A stretch of DNA of 64,000 nucleotides, from contig JAXHMJ010000002.1 in assembly GCA_034521575.1 (NCBI GenBank), positions 156,706-220,705 of the forward strand. The letters run 5' to 3'. Origin of the DNA: a candidate division KSB1 bacterium. Its GTDB lineage: Bacteria > Zhuqueibacterota > Zhuqueibacteria > Residuimicrobiales > Krinioviventaceae. Made by a program: the position numbers and the translations under genes. Positions 32,674 to 42,000 of the stretch are shown piece by piece; within the stretch, counting starts at the first letter, position 1; each line of letters opens with the position of its first letter. The notes beneath the pieces are model-generated. The model ran no database searches. It was not told the origin of the DNA and worked only from the letters and a program-made list of their open reading frames with translations.

Positions 32674-33552
32674 TTATTCAGGAATCCAGGAACTGATCAG
32701 GTCTTCATTTTCAGCCATCCATTTTCTTGCCACTTCTTCTTCAGTTGCATCAGATTCCTTGACCTGAAGCATCAGATCGGCAAGTTGAGCATCGGTAAAG
32801 AACATGTTGCGCAGGAACTGCGCCAGTTCAGGTTTATCAGATTCAATGTTCAAACGACCTTTGATATGGATGTTACCCGATTTCCACATCATTTTGTCTT
32901 CATCCTGTTCCAGGAATTTCAGGTCCCAGCGACCGAATTTCCAATGCGGTTTCCATCCGGTTACCACGATCCATTCTTCATCGGCAATGGCTTCCTGCAG
33001 CGCTGCGGTCATGGCCGGACCGCTTGAAGAAACCAGTTCAAAGTCCAGGCCGTATTCATCGATCAGCTTTTCCGTTGTTTTCATAACGCCGGCGCCAGCG
33101 TCGATACCGGTGATTTTGCCGTCGAATTTATCAACGTGATCATTCATTTCACTGATTTTATCGATCGTGACATAAGAAGGAACGACCAGACCACTCTGGG
33201 TACCTTCATAAACATGACCGAGGTCAACGATTTGGTCTTTGTATTGTTCAACATAGTCGGCATGCAGTACCGGCAGCCAGGTTTCCATAAAGGCATCCTG
33301 ATCACCCTGTGCAACCGAAGTATAAGCAGGGCCGACATCTGCGGCTGTGATATTCACCTCATAACCCATTTTGTCTTCCAGAACGACTTTGGCAAGATTT
33401 GTGTATGCTACACCTTCTGCCCAGTTTACATAAACCAGGTTTGCCGTTTTTTCACCGGCGGCCTGTTGTGTACAACCATTGATCATCAGACCACCAATAA
33501 CGAAAACGACCAAGAGCGCTGCTAATAATGTACTGCGAAGTAAACGATTCAT
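32674..33552 (-). CDS. Glycine betaine ABC transporter substrate-binding lipoprotein
   Basis: A lipoprotein signal (VIGGLMINGC) anchors the protein to a membrane. The mature part is an OpuAC/ProX-type binding protein: LVYVNWAEGVAYTNLAKVVLED at the start, GDQDAFMETWLPVLHADYVEQY, TGIDAGAGVMKTTEKLIDEYGL, and ADEEWIVVTGWKPHWKFGRWDLKFLE. Trp residues in such segments build the aromatic cage that holds quaternary ammonium groups. The 292 residues fit the family. Last gene of a - strand operon porin-ATPase-permease-binding protein, 22 bases after the permease. It delivers betaine or a similar osmolyte to the permease, so osmotic induction is likely. Substrate (betaine, proline betaine or choline) is not fixed by sequence. 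Confidence 0.92.
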   Translation of the reverse strand: MNRLLRSTLLAALLVVFVIGGLMINGCTQQAAGEKTANLVYVNWAEGVAYTNLAKVVLEDKMGYEVNITAADVGPAYTSVAQGDQDAFMETWLPVLHADYVEQYKDQIVDLGHVYEGTQSGLVVPSYVTIDKISEMNDHVDKFDGKITGIDAGAGVMKTTEKLIDEYGLDFELVSSSGPAMTAALQEAIADEEWIVVTGWKPHWKFGRWDLKFLEQDEDKMMWKSGNIHIKGRLNIESDKPELAQFLRNMFFTDAQLADLMLQVKESDATEEEVARKWMAENEDLISSWIPE

Positions 33553-33574
33553 AGTTACCTCCCGTTTAGTTAAT

Positions 33575-34405
33575 TTATTTGTTTTGAGTTGATTGACCTA
33601 ATGCTTGTGTAACACGGTCGAGAAATATCGCTAAAATGACAATTGATATACCGCTTTCAAAACCCAACCCGATTTTCAGCTGGGTAATCCCTTTCAACAC
33701 CTCGTTACCCAGGCCGCCCGCGCCGATCATACCGGCGATGACAACCATGGACAAAGCCAGCATGATGGTCTGGTTTACACCAGCCAGAATGGTGGGCAGA
33801 GCCACGGGAATTTCAGCTTTGAATAAAATCTGGGACGGACTTGACCCGAATGAGACGGCTGCTTCTTTAATTTCCTTGGGCACCTGTCGAATGCCCAGAT
33901 TGGTGAGACGTACAGCCGGCGGGAGTGAAAAAATAAGTGTTGCAACCACTCCCGGAACCGCGCCCAGTTTAAAGAACAGCACGGCCGGTATTAAATAAAC
34001 AAATGCCGGCAGAGTCTGCATAAAGTCAAGGATCGGACGAACAATGCGTTCAACAACTTCACTCTTGGATGCCCAGATTCCTATGGGGATTGCGACAACC
34101 AAAGCAATAAATACCGCTGTAATGACCAGCGACAGGGTTTCCATTGTGGCTTGCCAAAATCCCATATTGTAGATCAGAAACATTCCAATCAGTGTAAAGA
34201 GTGCAATACCGCGCTTTGCCGTTATCCATGCCAAAATTGTAAAAAGTACAATGACAATCATGGGATGCGGCCATAACAACAGACCTTCAAAAGCCTGTAA
34301 AAGACCGGATATTGCATTGCTGATCGCATCGAATACAGGACCCAGATTCGCGGTCAACCAGGTGATGATTGCTTCAAATCCTTTTCCTATTTTTAAATCA
34401 ATCAT
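33575..34405 (-). CDS. Glycine betaine ABC transporter permease (ProW/OpuAB type)
   Basis: 276 residues with about six to seven membrane segments (for example MIVIVLFTILAWI, LVITAVFIALVVAIPIGIW, FVYLIPAVLFF). The binding-protein-dependent transport permease signature with the EAA loop is present (KEIKEAAVSFGSSPSQILFKAEIPVALPTILAG). It forms the inner-membrane channel with the ATPase encoded 19 bases upstream and the lipoprotein encoded downstream. A hydrophobic-free N-terminus of about 45 residues precedes the first strong membrane segment, as in ProW. ATG at 34405 follows AAGGAG, which fits an operon-internal start. Confidence 0.93.
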   Translation of the reverse strand: MIDLKIGKGFEAIITWLTANLGPVFDAISNAISGLLQAFEGLLLWPHPMIVIVLFTILAWITAKRGIALFTLIGMFLIYNMGFWQATMETLSLVITAVFIALVVAIPIGIWASKSEVVERIVRPILDFMQTLPAFVYLIPAVLFFKLGAVPGVVATLIFSLPPAVRLTNLGIRQVPKEIKEAAVSFGSSPSQILFKAEIPVALPTILAGVNQTIMLALSMVVIAGMIGAGGLGNEVLKGITQLKIGLGFESGISIVILAIFLDRVTQALGQSTQNK

Positions 34406-34424
34406 TGATTGAACTCCTTATTTC

Positions 34425-35642
34425 CTATTCGCTTAATGAGGTGGGAGCAATTTCATTGTCTTCTTCACTGCCGACTTCGGCAATGACAGACGCGCGGTCA
34501 ACAACTCCCAATAGGTGTTTGTCATCATCCACCACGGCAACCGGATAATGAGCAACCATGGCCGTCGGCAGCAGTTCTGCGATAGAACTATCAGGTGAGG
34601 TGATGTAAACATCATTCACGATCACCGGTTCAACCGACTTTACACCCTGCTTGCGAAGTTTTACCACATCATCAATATGAATCACACCTTTTAATACTCT
34701 GTCACTGTCAGTCACAAACAGGGTCGAGGTTCCGTGCTTTTCCATATTGTGTATAGCGACCTTGGGACCGTCCTTGGGACTGATAATGGTGTAAGGTTTA
34801 CGCATAATCGAGGACGCTGTGATCACTTTTGTGCGGTCAACGTTTTGCACAAAGGCTTTCACATAATCATCGGCCGGATTGGTCAGAATGTCTTCCGACG
34901 TGCCGATTTGGACAACTTTACCGCCCGGCCCCAGTATCGCAATACGATCACCCAGTTTAAGCGCTTCATCGAGATCATGGGTAATGAAAACGATGGTTCT
35001 GTGCATTTTAGCTTGCAAATCCAGGAGTTCATCCTGCATATTGGTGCGGATCAGAGGATCCAATGCACTAAAAGCTTCATCCATTAACAGGATTTCCGGA
35101 TCATTGGCCAACGCGCGGGCAAGGCCCACGCGTTGTTGCATACCGCCGCTCAGTTCATCAGGCATACTATGCTCATAGCCTTTTAATCCGACCAGTTCGA
35201 TGGCATTCATGGCCTTGTTTTCGCGCTCGGATTTATCCACTTTGGATATTTCCAGACCGTACTCGACGTTGCGAAGTACGGTCCGCTGAGGCAAAAGGCC
35301 GAAATGCTGAAACACCATCGACATTTTGGTTCGTCTGAGCTCCTGTAACTGCTGTTTGCTCATATCCGGTATGTTGACGCCGTCCAGAAGAATCTCACCC
35401 CGCGTGGGCTCGATTAGACGGTTCAGACATCGGATAATGGTTGATTTACCGCTGCCGGACAATCCCATGATCACAAACGTTTCTTTTTTCTCCACTGAGA
35501 AATTGGCATTGTCGATGGCAACGGTATTTCCGGTTTTTTCAAGAATTTCCTCTTTGGAGACATTTTTTTCCAATAGCGGAAATGCCCGTTCCGGATTCGA
35601 ACCAAATATTTTGTATAGATTCTTTACTTCTAAAAGGCTCAT
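34425..35642 (-). CDS. Glycine betaine ABC transporter ATP-binding protein with CBS domains
   Basis: The start at 35642 (MSLLEVKNLYKIFGS) is chosen because AAGGA precedes it; an upstream in-frame start would run into the porin gene. The ATPase domain has Walker A GLSGSGKST, Q-loop MVFQHFGLLPQRTV, signature LSGGMQQRVGLARAL, Walker B ILLMDEAFSALDP and switch His in IVFITHDLDEAL. Two CBS domains fill the C-terminal 130 residues (MRKPYTIISPKDGPKVAIHNM and VYITSPDSSIAELLPTAMVA). In OpuA-type transporters these sense ionic strength and gate uptake. 405 residues, normal for ProV/OpuAA. It lies 26 bases behind the porin gene on the same strand, so the two are probably co-transcribed. Confidence 0.94.
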   Translation of the reverse strand: MSLLEVKNLYKIFGSNPERAFPLLEKNVSKEEILEKTGNTVAIDNANFSVEKKETFVIMGLSGSGKSTIIRCLNRLIEPTRGEILLDGVNIPDMSKQQLQELRRTKMSMVFQHFGLLPQRTVLRNVEYGLEISKVDKSERENKAMNAIELVGLKGYEHSMPDELSGGMQQRVGLARALANDPEILLMDEAFSALDPLIRTNMQDELLDLQAKMHRTIVFITHDLDEALKLGDRIAILGPGGKVVQIGTSEDILTNPADDYVKAFVQNVDRTKVITASSIMRKPYTIISPKDGPKVAIHNMEKHGTSTLFVTDSDRVLKGVIHIDDVVKLRKQGVKSVEPVIVNDVYITSPDSSIAELLPTAMVAHYPVAVVDDDKHLLGVVDRASVIAEVGSEEDNEIAPTSLSE

Positions 35643-35668
35643 AATAGTTCCTTCGCTGGCAGTATGTT

Positions 35669-36895
35669 TTAGAAATAGTAACCAATGTTGATGTTGTATC
35701 GGATATTCCATCCGGCATCCGGATCACCCATACCCAGGCCTTTTCCAAAGGTATTGGTCAGCCAGGGCTGATTTTTACCCATGGCAATGTCAAAATAAGT
35801 GTACACACTGCCGGCGGTCGCCATGAACCCGAGAATGTTCTGCTGGGTATCCTCAAAGTCAGCATTGGCTTTGTCGGTCAATGTATAGTCATTGTAGAAT
35901 GTCAGACTGGACACCGGACCAAAGTCAACCGAAACCGGATAAGAAACACCCAGGTTCAACACAGTGGCTTCAGCGGCAACCGGGTATACACCGGAACCAT
36001 AAGCGCCCATCGGGATCACCTCGGCTTCAGAACCGTCATCCCATTTGGTGTCATGATTGTAATATATACCGAACAGTTTGACGTTGAATTTGTTCAGATT
36101 TGCATCAAGGTGACCGGCAACGGCGTAATGGCTGCCGTTTTCATCCAGAGCCGAGTTGTAAATCTGGCCGTACTGGGCGGACACACCGAGTTCAGATGTA
36201 CCCAGATCGCCGATCTCGAAAGACTTGGCGGCGCGGGCATTCACCTGATTGCGTTCGTAAACGCTCATGGAGCCTTCATCGCCAGGAAACAACCAGTTTT
36301 CAGAACCGGCGTCCTTGGGGATAATGTCGTATGAATAACGGCCGGAACCGCCGACGCCGTAGGACGGCCAGTCCGGTTCATAGCCTGTGGGCGCGGGACC
36401 TGCGGGTTCCGGCTGGAAGTAATAAGCCAGAGCAAAATCCCAGTCGCCTTTGCTGGTCAGATATTTCAAACCCATATCATAATCATCTTCCAGACCCATA
36501 TAATAGGCGCCGGAAAACCACCAGCTGTGAGAGGCCCAGGTCTGATCGCCGAACGGCACCTGGTTCACACCCAGCTGAATCTGATCTTCATTTTCAAATT
36601 CGTAACCCAAAAATCCATGATGGATGAAATGGGTGTCGAATGTGGGATAAAAGCGATATTCAAAATCAAGAATAACACCGGCGGAATTTTTACCGGAGAT
36701 ATTTAAACGCCACGTATCCCAGGTGAATTGTCCATCACTAAACTGGAATTCACCATCTTCATAATCTTTTAAAAAAATGTTGTAACGAACAGCGCCGCCA
36801 ATGTTAAATGATGACTCGCCGGCCATTACAAACGTGGCTGACAAAAGAGTTAAAACGATTACAACAGACATAAAGTGTTTTTGCGAGCTTTTCAC
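35669..36895 (-). CDS. Outer-membrane porin-like beta-barrel protein
   Basis: A GTG at 36895 with GGAGG four bases upstream is preferred to the in-frame GTG at 36922. A signal peptide (FMSVVIVLTLLSATFVMAG) is followed by about 380 residues of alternating amphipathic strands: GGAVRYNIFLKDYEDGE, FTWDTWRLNISGKNSAG, LDFEYRFYP, QIQLGVNQVPFGDQTWASHSWWF. The end is a typical barrel C-terminus (NIRYNINIGYYF, last residue Phe). It resembles phosphate-selective or general porins. It lies 26 bases before the betaine ATPase gene, so it may let osmolytes pass the outer membrane for that transporter. This coupling is inference from gene order. Confidence 0.78.
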   Translation of the reverse strand: MKSSQKHFMSVVIVLTLLSATFVMAGESSFNIGGAVRYNIFLKDYEDGEFQFSDGQFTWDTWRLNISGKNSAGVILDFEYRFYPTFDTHFIHHGFLGYEFENEDQIQLGVNQVPFGDQTWASHSWWFSGAYYMGLEDDYDMGLKYLTSKGDWDFALAYYFQPEPAGPAPTGYEPDWPSYGVGGSGRYSYDIIPKDAGSENWLFPGDEGSMSVYERNQVNARAAKSFEIGDLGTSELGVSAQYGQIYNSALDENGSHYAVAGHLDANLNKFNVKLFGIYYNHDTKWDDGSEAEVIPMGAYGSGVYPVAAEATVLNLGVSYPVSVDFGPVSSLTFYNDYTLTDKANADFEDTQQNILGFMATAGSVYTYFDIAMGKNQPWLTNTFGKGLGMGDPDAGWNIRYNINIGYYF

Positions 36896-37008
36896 AAAAC
36901 CTCCTTGATATGTTTGGTTCACTTGTTATTAGTTAGGGGTATTTAAAAAAGTGTGTATTGTAATAACACTCAGAGTAACAGAAATCTTCCGTTATCCGTT
37001 AAAAAATA

Positions 37009-37039
37009 CTCAGAACACCCCACAATTAGTTGTTCTGAG
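37009..37039. promoter_or_regulatory. Inverted repeat upstream of the porin/betaine operon
   Basis: A perfect 9-bp inverted repeat (CTCAGAACA ... TGTTCTGAG) with a 13-base loop lies about 115 bases before the porin start. The stretch 36896-37299 holds no gene. The repeat has no T-run and could be an operator for osmotic regulation or a terminator-like fold; nothing else is evident. Confidence 0.35.
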
Positions 37040-37299
37040 GGTAAGCTATAATGCAATAGGTAAACTGGATAGCAGAGATAAAATTGCGGGAAAAAGTGAA
37101 TCCTGTGTTATTGTATGATGTAAATATCATGCTATAACATAAGGTTTTATAAAACCAATTTCAAGGGAAAAATTAAAAAAATGGCATTCTGGGCAGTCTT
37201 TTGGGTTATAAAGGCTTTATGCGACGAATTCGATCGAATAAGGGCCACCCCTGTGCGGAAAATATACAGAGGTTTTACATCTGCCCTTGTTCATTTGCG

Positions 37300-37650
37300 C
37301 TATAGATACTGTATCCACTGCGCACTGATTTGAACCGGATAGTAATCATCATTCGGGTTCCAATTGGGCATGGACTGCAATTCGCCTAAAATGACAACCG
37401 GACTGCCTTTTTTCAGGTTTCTGCTGCACTGTACAGCCTGCTTGGACCACACCACTACGCTGATATAGCACGGTTTCCGGTCCGGACTGGTTTCAGGACT
37501 CTCAGAGTCGGGCGCCGTAACAATGATAAAGTTGGTGACCGGCACGCCTTTTCGTGTATAACGAAGCGGTGGATCATGCAGTAAAGTACCCGAGATATAT
37601 ATGCGGTTGATATCAGGATATGTTTCGTGCAGAGTTTCGTTATTATTCAA
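37300..37650 (-). CDS. SSB-like single-stranded-DNA-binding OB-fold protein, short form
   Basis: 116 residues with the OB-fold pattern of bacterial SSB/PriB: INRIYISGTLLHDPPLRYTRKGVPVTNFIIVT, then CYISVVVWSKQAVQCSRNLKKGSPVVILGEL, then YYPVQISAQWIQYL. The protein stops right after the fold and lacks the Gly/Pro-rich linker and acidic tip (DDDIPF-like) used by housekeeping SSB to recruit partners. Its ATG overlaps the stop of the NUDIX gene by four bases, so translation is probably coupled. An accessory role in DNA repair with the upstream ogt gene is plausible; a PriB-type restart factor is the alternative. Confidence 0.75.
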   Translation of the reverse strand: MNNNETLHETYPDINRIYISGTLLHDPPLRYTRKGVPVTNFIIVTAPDSESPETSPDRKPCYISVVVWSKQAVQCSRNLKKGSPVVILGELQSMPNWNPNDDYYPVQISAQWIQYL

Positions 37651-38405
37651 CAGATGACCTCTTGTGTTTGACTGTATAATACCAGACTTGAATAGGCTGA
37701 TGGACTGAATGTTTTATCACTTAAAAGAGCGCTTAATTTGTCACAGGGACAGAATAAAAGATCCGTATATTCAAAACGGTCTTTGGCGGTGCGGCCAAAG
37801 TTCTTTATGTCTTTTTCTGATAATTGCGAAAAGAATTTGAATATCAACTCGGGTTTTAGGGTTTCAAACGTTTCGATCATTCCAATAAGCTCAATTGGGT
37901 TCCGTACTGGAATTCCCAATTCTTCAATAATTTCCTGCTTGATGGAGGCAAAGGCATCGGGTGTTCCTGATTCCGGCACGTCAATATGACCTCCGGGAAT
38001 GTCGTGCACAAGCGGGTATTCCCCGACTTTGTCGCTGCGTTTTATATAGACAATGCTGTTGTTATTTGTTTCTACAATGGCGCTGATACCCAGTGCGCGG
38101 GACAGGTGTTCAGGATTTTTTTCAGCGAGTCGGGACGCGTGTTGGTTTGAATAAAGCAATGTCTTGTAATCCGATGCCTGAAGATAAAGCTTTAAACCCG
38201 TTTCCCGAAATTCGTAACCGGCCAGTCGGGCCAGGTCGCCGTTAAAGGTATGCCTGGCCTGTCTTTGACGCCAGAATTGATCAATGCTTTGCTGGAGTTG
38301 AGTCGGCAGAGGCGGCGCAGAGGGATTCCAGGCACTATCAACCTGCTGCGGTGACCATTCTCCTTTGAAAAGAATACGCCCGATTTTCGGATTGAGTGAC
38401 ATCAA
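37647..38405 (-). CDS. NUDIX hydrolase
   Basis: 252 residues. The NUDIX box is recognisable at about residues 138-160 (GGHIDVPESG, then IKQEIIEELGI). It has about four extra residues between the first Glu and the REUxEE part, and Gln replaces Arg. The metal-binding Glu pair of IEELG is kept. The first 100 residues are an unassigned alpha/beta region, so this is not a minimal MutT. Hydrolysis of a nucleoside diphosphate derivative is the family reaction; the substrate is unknown. The gene overlaps ogt upstream and the SSB-like gene downstream by four bases each, forming a tight three-gene unit that suggests DNA or nucleotide damage control. Confidence 0.8.
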   Translation of the reverse strand: MMSLNPKIGRILFKGEWSPQQVDSAWNPSAPPLPTQLQQSIDQFWRQRQARHTFNGDLARLAGYEFRETGLKLYLQASDYKTLLYSNQHASRLAEKNPEHLSRALGISAIVETNNNSIVYIKRSDKVGEYPLVHDIPGGHIDVPESGTPDAFASIKQEIIEELGIPVRNPIELIGMIETFETLKPELIFKFFSQLSEKDIKNFGRTAKDRFEYTDLLFCPCDKLSALLSDKTFSPSAYSSLVLYSQTQEVIC

Positions 38406-38902
38406 ATGTTTACGCCCTCCAGCTGCAGCAAGGCTCTTTTGATATCAACTCCGGCGCCAAATCCGCCGATCCTGTTGCCGGCTGCAATTACCCGGTGGCA
38501 GGGGATAAGAATGGGCAGGGGATTGGCGCCATTGGCGCTGCCGACAGCGCGTGCCGCGCCCGGATTGCCCATTTGACCGGCAATCTGTCCGTAGGTTCGA
38601 ACCTCGCCGCAGGGGATAGTCCGCAGCGCTTGCCAGACCGATCTTTGAAATGAGGTGCCGGCGATAATGTCAATCGGGGTTTTGAACGCGGATAGAGCGC
38701 CTTGAAAATAGCTGTCAAGTTCACGTTCAAGCTGTTTCAAATACGGGCAGGTTTGCTCTGCCGGGGAATCAAACTGTTGTTTGAATACATCAAATCTCTG
38801 ACTGACTGCAAATGTTATATTGCAGATACCATGGTCTGTACAAGCCAACAGTAGAGGAAATGCAGGGTTATGATAGGCAGCTACATGAATAGATGTGTTC
38901 AT
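38402..38902 (-). CDS. ogt: Methylated-DNA--protein-cysteine S-methyltransferase
   Basis: 166 residues, full length for Ogt-type proteins. The active-site motif is PILIPCHRVIA (Cys about residue 137), preceded by the DNA-binding segment SFQRSVWQALRTIPCGEVRTYGQIAGQMGNP, which includes the helix-turn-helix and arginine finger region. GGFGAGVDIKRALLQLE completes the domain. It removes methyl groups from O6-methylguanine by transfer to its own cysteine. First gene of the ogt-NUDIX-SSB operon with overlapping stops and starts. No Ada regulatory domain is attached, so induction by methyl damage would need another factor. Confidence 0.95.
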   Translation of the reverse strand: MNTSIHVAAYHNPAFPLLLACTDHGICNITFAVSQRFDVFKQQFDSPAEQTCPYLKQLERELDSYFQGALSAFKTPIDIIAGTSFQRSVWQALRTIPCGEVRTYGQIAGQMGNPGAARAVGSANGANPLPILIPCHRVIAAGNRIGGFGAGVDIKRALLQLEGVNI

Positions 38903-38980
38903 CGCAAAATATGGATATTCAGTTTACATGTTTCATATACTATTATCAAAATTAAAGTATTTATTCATGAGATTCAAGGG

Positions 38981-39013
38981 AAAAATCAGCCCGGCGGATT
39001 CCGCCGGGCTGAT
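38981..39013 (-). terminator. Intrinsic terminator of the FG-GAP/Ig protein gene
   Basis: A perfect 13-bp GC-rich stem (ATCAGCCCGGCGG and complement; arms 38985-38997 and 39001-39013) with a 3-base loop lies just after the stop at 39017. On the - strand it is followed by five T residues. Confidence 0.92.
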
Positions 39014-39016
39014 ACT

Positions 39017-42000
39017 CTATTTTATCAGCATCATCCGGCGGGTTTCGCTAAAGCCTTCTGCATCAATACGATAGAAATAGATGCCGGATGACAGGGCGCC
39101 GCTGTGAGACGTTTTGGCATTCCAGTTGATCATATAGGTTCCTGCGGGCTGCTGCTGATCGACCAGACGGTCTATCAGGCGTCCCTGAATATCATAAATC
39201 GAAAGCGTGACCCGTGTTGTTTTGGGCAGTGTATACACAAGTCTCGTCTCCGGATTGAATGGATTCGGATAGTTTGCTTTTAATGAAAACGCCGCCGGTA
39301 TTTCCCCGCCAAGCCGGGCCACCCCGGACGCGTAACGGATATGAAAAATATCCGTCGTGTCCGTGACGGCGCCGGTTGTATCCAAAGCCGCCAGCAGACA
39401 GGTTTCGCTCACCGGTTCTGTTACCGTCCAGGTGTAGCTGTTAGCGTCTTTGATGACAGACAGTTCTTCCCAGGATTGCCCGTTGTCCCGTGACAGGCTT
39501 AACCGGATGCGGGAGTTTAGATTAGTCGTCCCCCAGCTTACAACGGCCTGTTCACCCACGATCCAGACTGTGCCGGCCTCGGGTGAGGACAGGGTGATTT
39601 GGGGAGCGGCCTGGATTTGAAAAACCGGACTGATGGCTGAAACGGAACCGGCGGTATCTGAAATGCGGATCAGGCAGAGATTCGAAGGTGTCGTTTCTAC
39701 CGTCCAGTTGTACCCGCCATTGTTCTGCACAGAGTCCGCGATGGTTGTCCAGGTTTCTCCATCGTCGACGGAGAATTCAAGGGTTACAAGCGGACTGATG
39801 TTTATCGAGCTCCACTGAATGGAATGACTCTCACCAACGCTCCAGAGGGCGCCGGAATCGGGCGCTGTGATCACCAAACCGGGCTCCACTTGTATCGAGA
39901 AAACAGAATCACTGATAGCAGATGCGGAATCCGCTTCCGAGGAAATTTTAATCAGACAGGAATCTGAGGCCGGCCCGCCGGCGGTCCATTCAAATAAAGA
40001 GCCGTTATCCCGGCGTTCCAGCAATTCCCAGGTCTCCCCGTTATCCCGGCTGAGATGAATGTCAACAGCGCCGCTGATATTGACGCTGTTCCACGAGATC
40101 GCGTACGTTTGTCCGATGTTCCACACTTCACCGCCGTTGGGCTGGACAAGCGCCAGGGCCGGAACGCGATCAATCGAAAAGTTGTCATCACTGTAATCCT
40201 GTGCCAGGCTGTCTTGTGTCATCACCCGAACCAGACAGTGTTCTGAAACATCACCGCTCACTGTCCAGTCGTAATATGCGCTGTCAACAGCGGTCTGTAA
40301 TGTTTCCCAGGCGCCACCATTGTCCCGGCTCAGGTAGACATCGACCGGACTGTCTGAATGGTCCAATTGCCATTCGATCCGGCGGGTTTCACCCAATGTC
40401 CAGACTTGGCCGCCGTTGGGTTTGATCAGGGTCAGTGAGGGAGGAGGGGTGATGGAAAACACGCCATCACTGGTATCTGCGACACCGGCCTGATCAAATA
40501 TTCGAATCAGGCAGGAATCGGAGGCGGGTTTGTCAATTGTCCAGTTAAATGGGCTGTCATCCGTGACCTGATAACTCAAGGCTGTCCAGCTTTTTCCATG
40601 ATTCAGAGAGAGTTCAATCGTCAGATCGCCTGAAAGATTTTGCGACTGCCATTCGATCGGATGCGTGGTGCCTGACTGCCAGACTTCACCGCCGTTCGGA
40701 CTTTTGATCGCAATGGACGGAATCGGGACAATTGAAAAAACGGCATTGCTCGTGTCCGCGGTATTGTACTGGAGTTCCGTAATCCGGATCAGGCAGGAAT
40801 CGGAGGCGGGCGCATTGACATTCCAGTTGATCACGCCGTCGTTATCCGTGCTGTCCACCAGGGTTTCCCATTCGTTTCCGTTATCGCGGCTGAGGTCAAT
40901 ACGGACCTTGGCGCCGCCGCCCTGGGCCTGCCAGGAGATACGTTGGGTTTCACCCACCATCCAGGCTTCACCGCCGTCGGGCGCGGTCACCGTGATTTTC
41001 GGATCAGGCATGATGGAAAACAGTTCGTCGCTGGTATCACTGACCGAGCCGTTCAGAGACTGAATACGAACCAGACATTCATGCGATAATGGTTTTTCGA
41101 CATTCCAGGTCCATGATTCATCAGCCGCCGGAACCCGGGCAATGGTTGTAAAACCGCCGCCGGCATTGCGTGAGACCATGATTTTCACATCTCCCCGCAT
41201 GTCAATCGCTTCCCATCTGATTTCATGTTCTGTGTTATATCTCCAGCGCTTGCCGCCGTTTGGAGCCACTACGGTTATGCTGCCCTCGACGACGTCAAGA
41301 GGTTGAAAAATCAACGCGTCTACCCGGCCATATTCTCCCTTGTGATGATTCAGATCAATGCTAATCTCATCGCCGAGTGCAAAATCCTGCTCGCCGAATT
41401 CGCGGATATAAAAGGAATCCATCTCTGTTTCTTCGTTAAAATACCATTTGTCAATCAGTAAATCGTTTACATAGACTTTACACAGTGAACTGCCGTCTAT
41501 CTCGTCCAGATAGCGAATTCCCCATTGATAAGTGCCGGGCTGAAAATTAAATTCGGCGCTCAGCGTGCCGGTTCTCACACTGCGAGGCACCGCAACAGTC
41601 TGTCCGTTGCTGGCATCCGGCCGGTCTTCTATCTCGACACCTTCAGTTCGGGTCATATGCTCCGCCTCCAGGAACAGCGTCGTGGATTCCTGAATGCTGA
41701 ATGGTATATTGTTGATATCCTGATTCGCCGGGTCATTACTGTCGACCAGCCGGATATAACAACGAGAAGAGGAAAGGTTGGGAACAAGCCAGGTAAATGT
41801 ACCGTTATTGTCGGCCCGGCTTGCGATTGACGTCCATGTCGCCCCCCCGTCTGAAGAAAACTCCAGACTGACGAAACTCCCGGATCCGCCCGGCAGCCAG
41901 GTGATATCAAAAGTGGATAAACCGTTTAACTGTTCTCCGCCTTTCGGCGCCCTGAGTACGAGGTCGTTCGGTCTGGAGATGCTAAAGGCATGGTCGCTTG

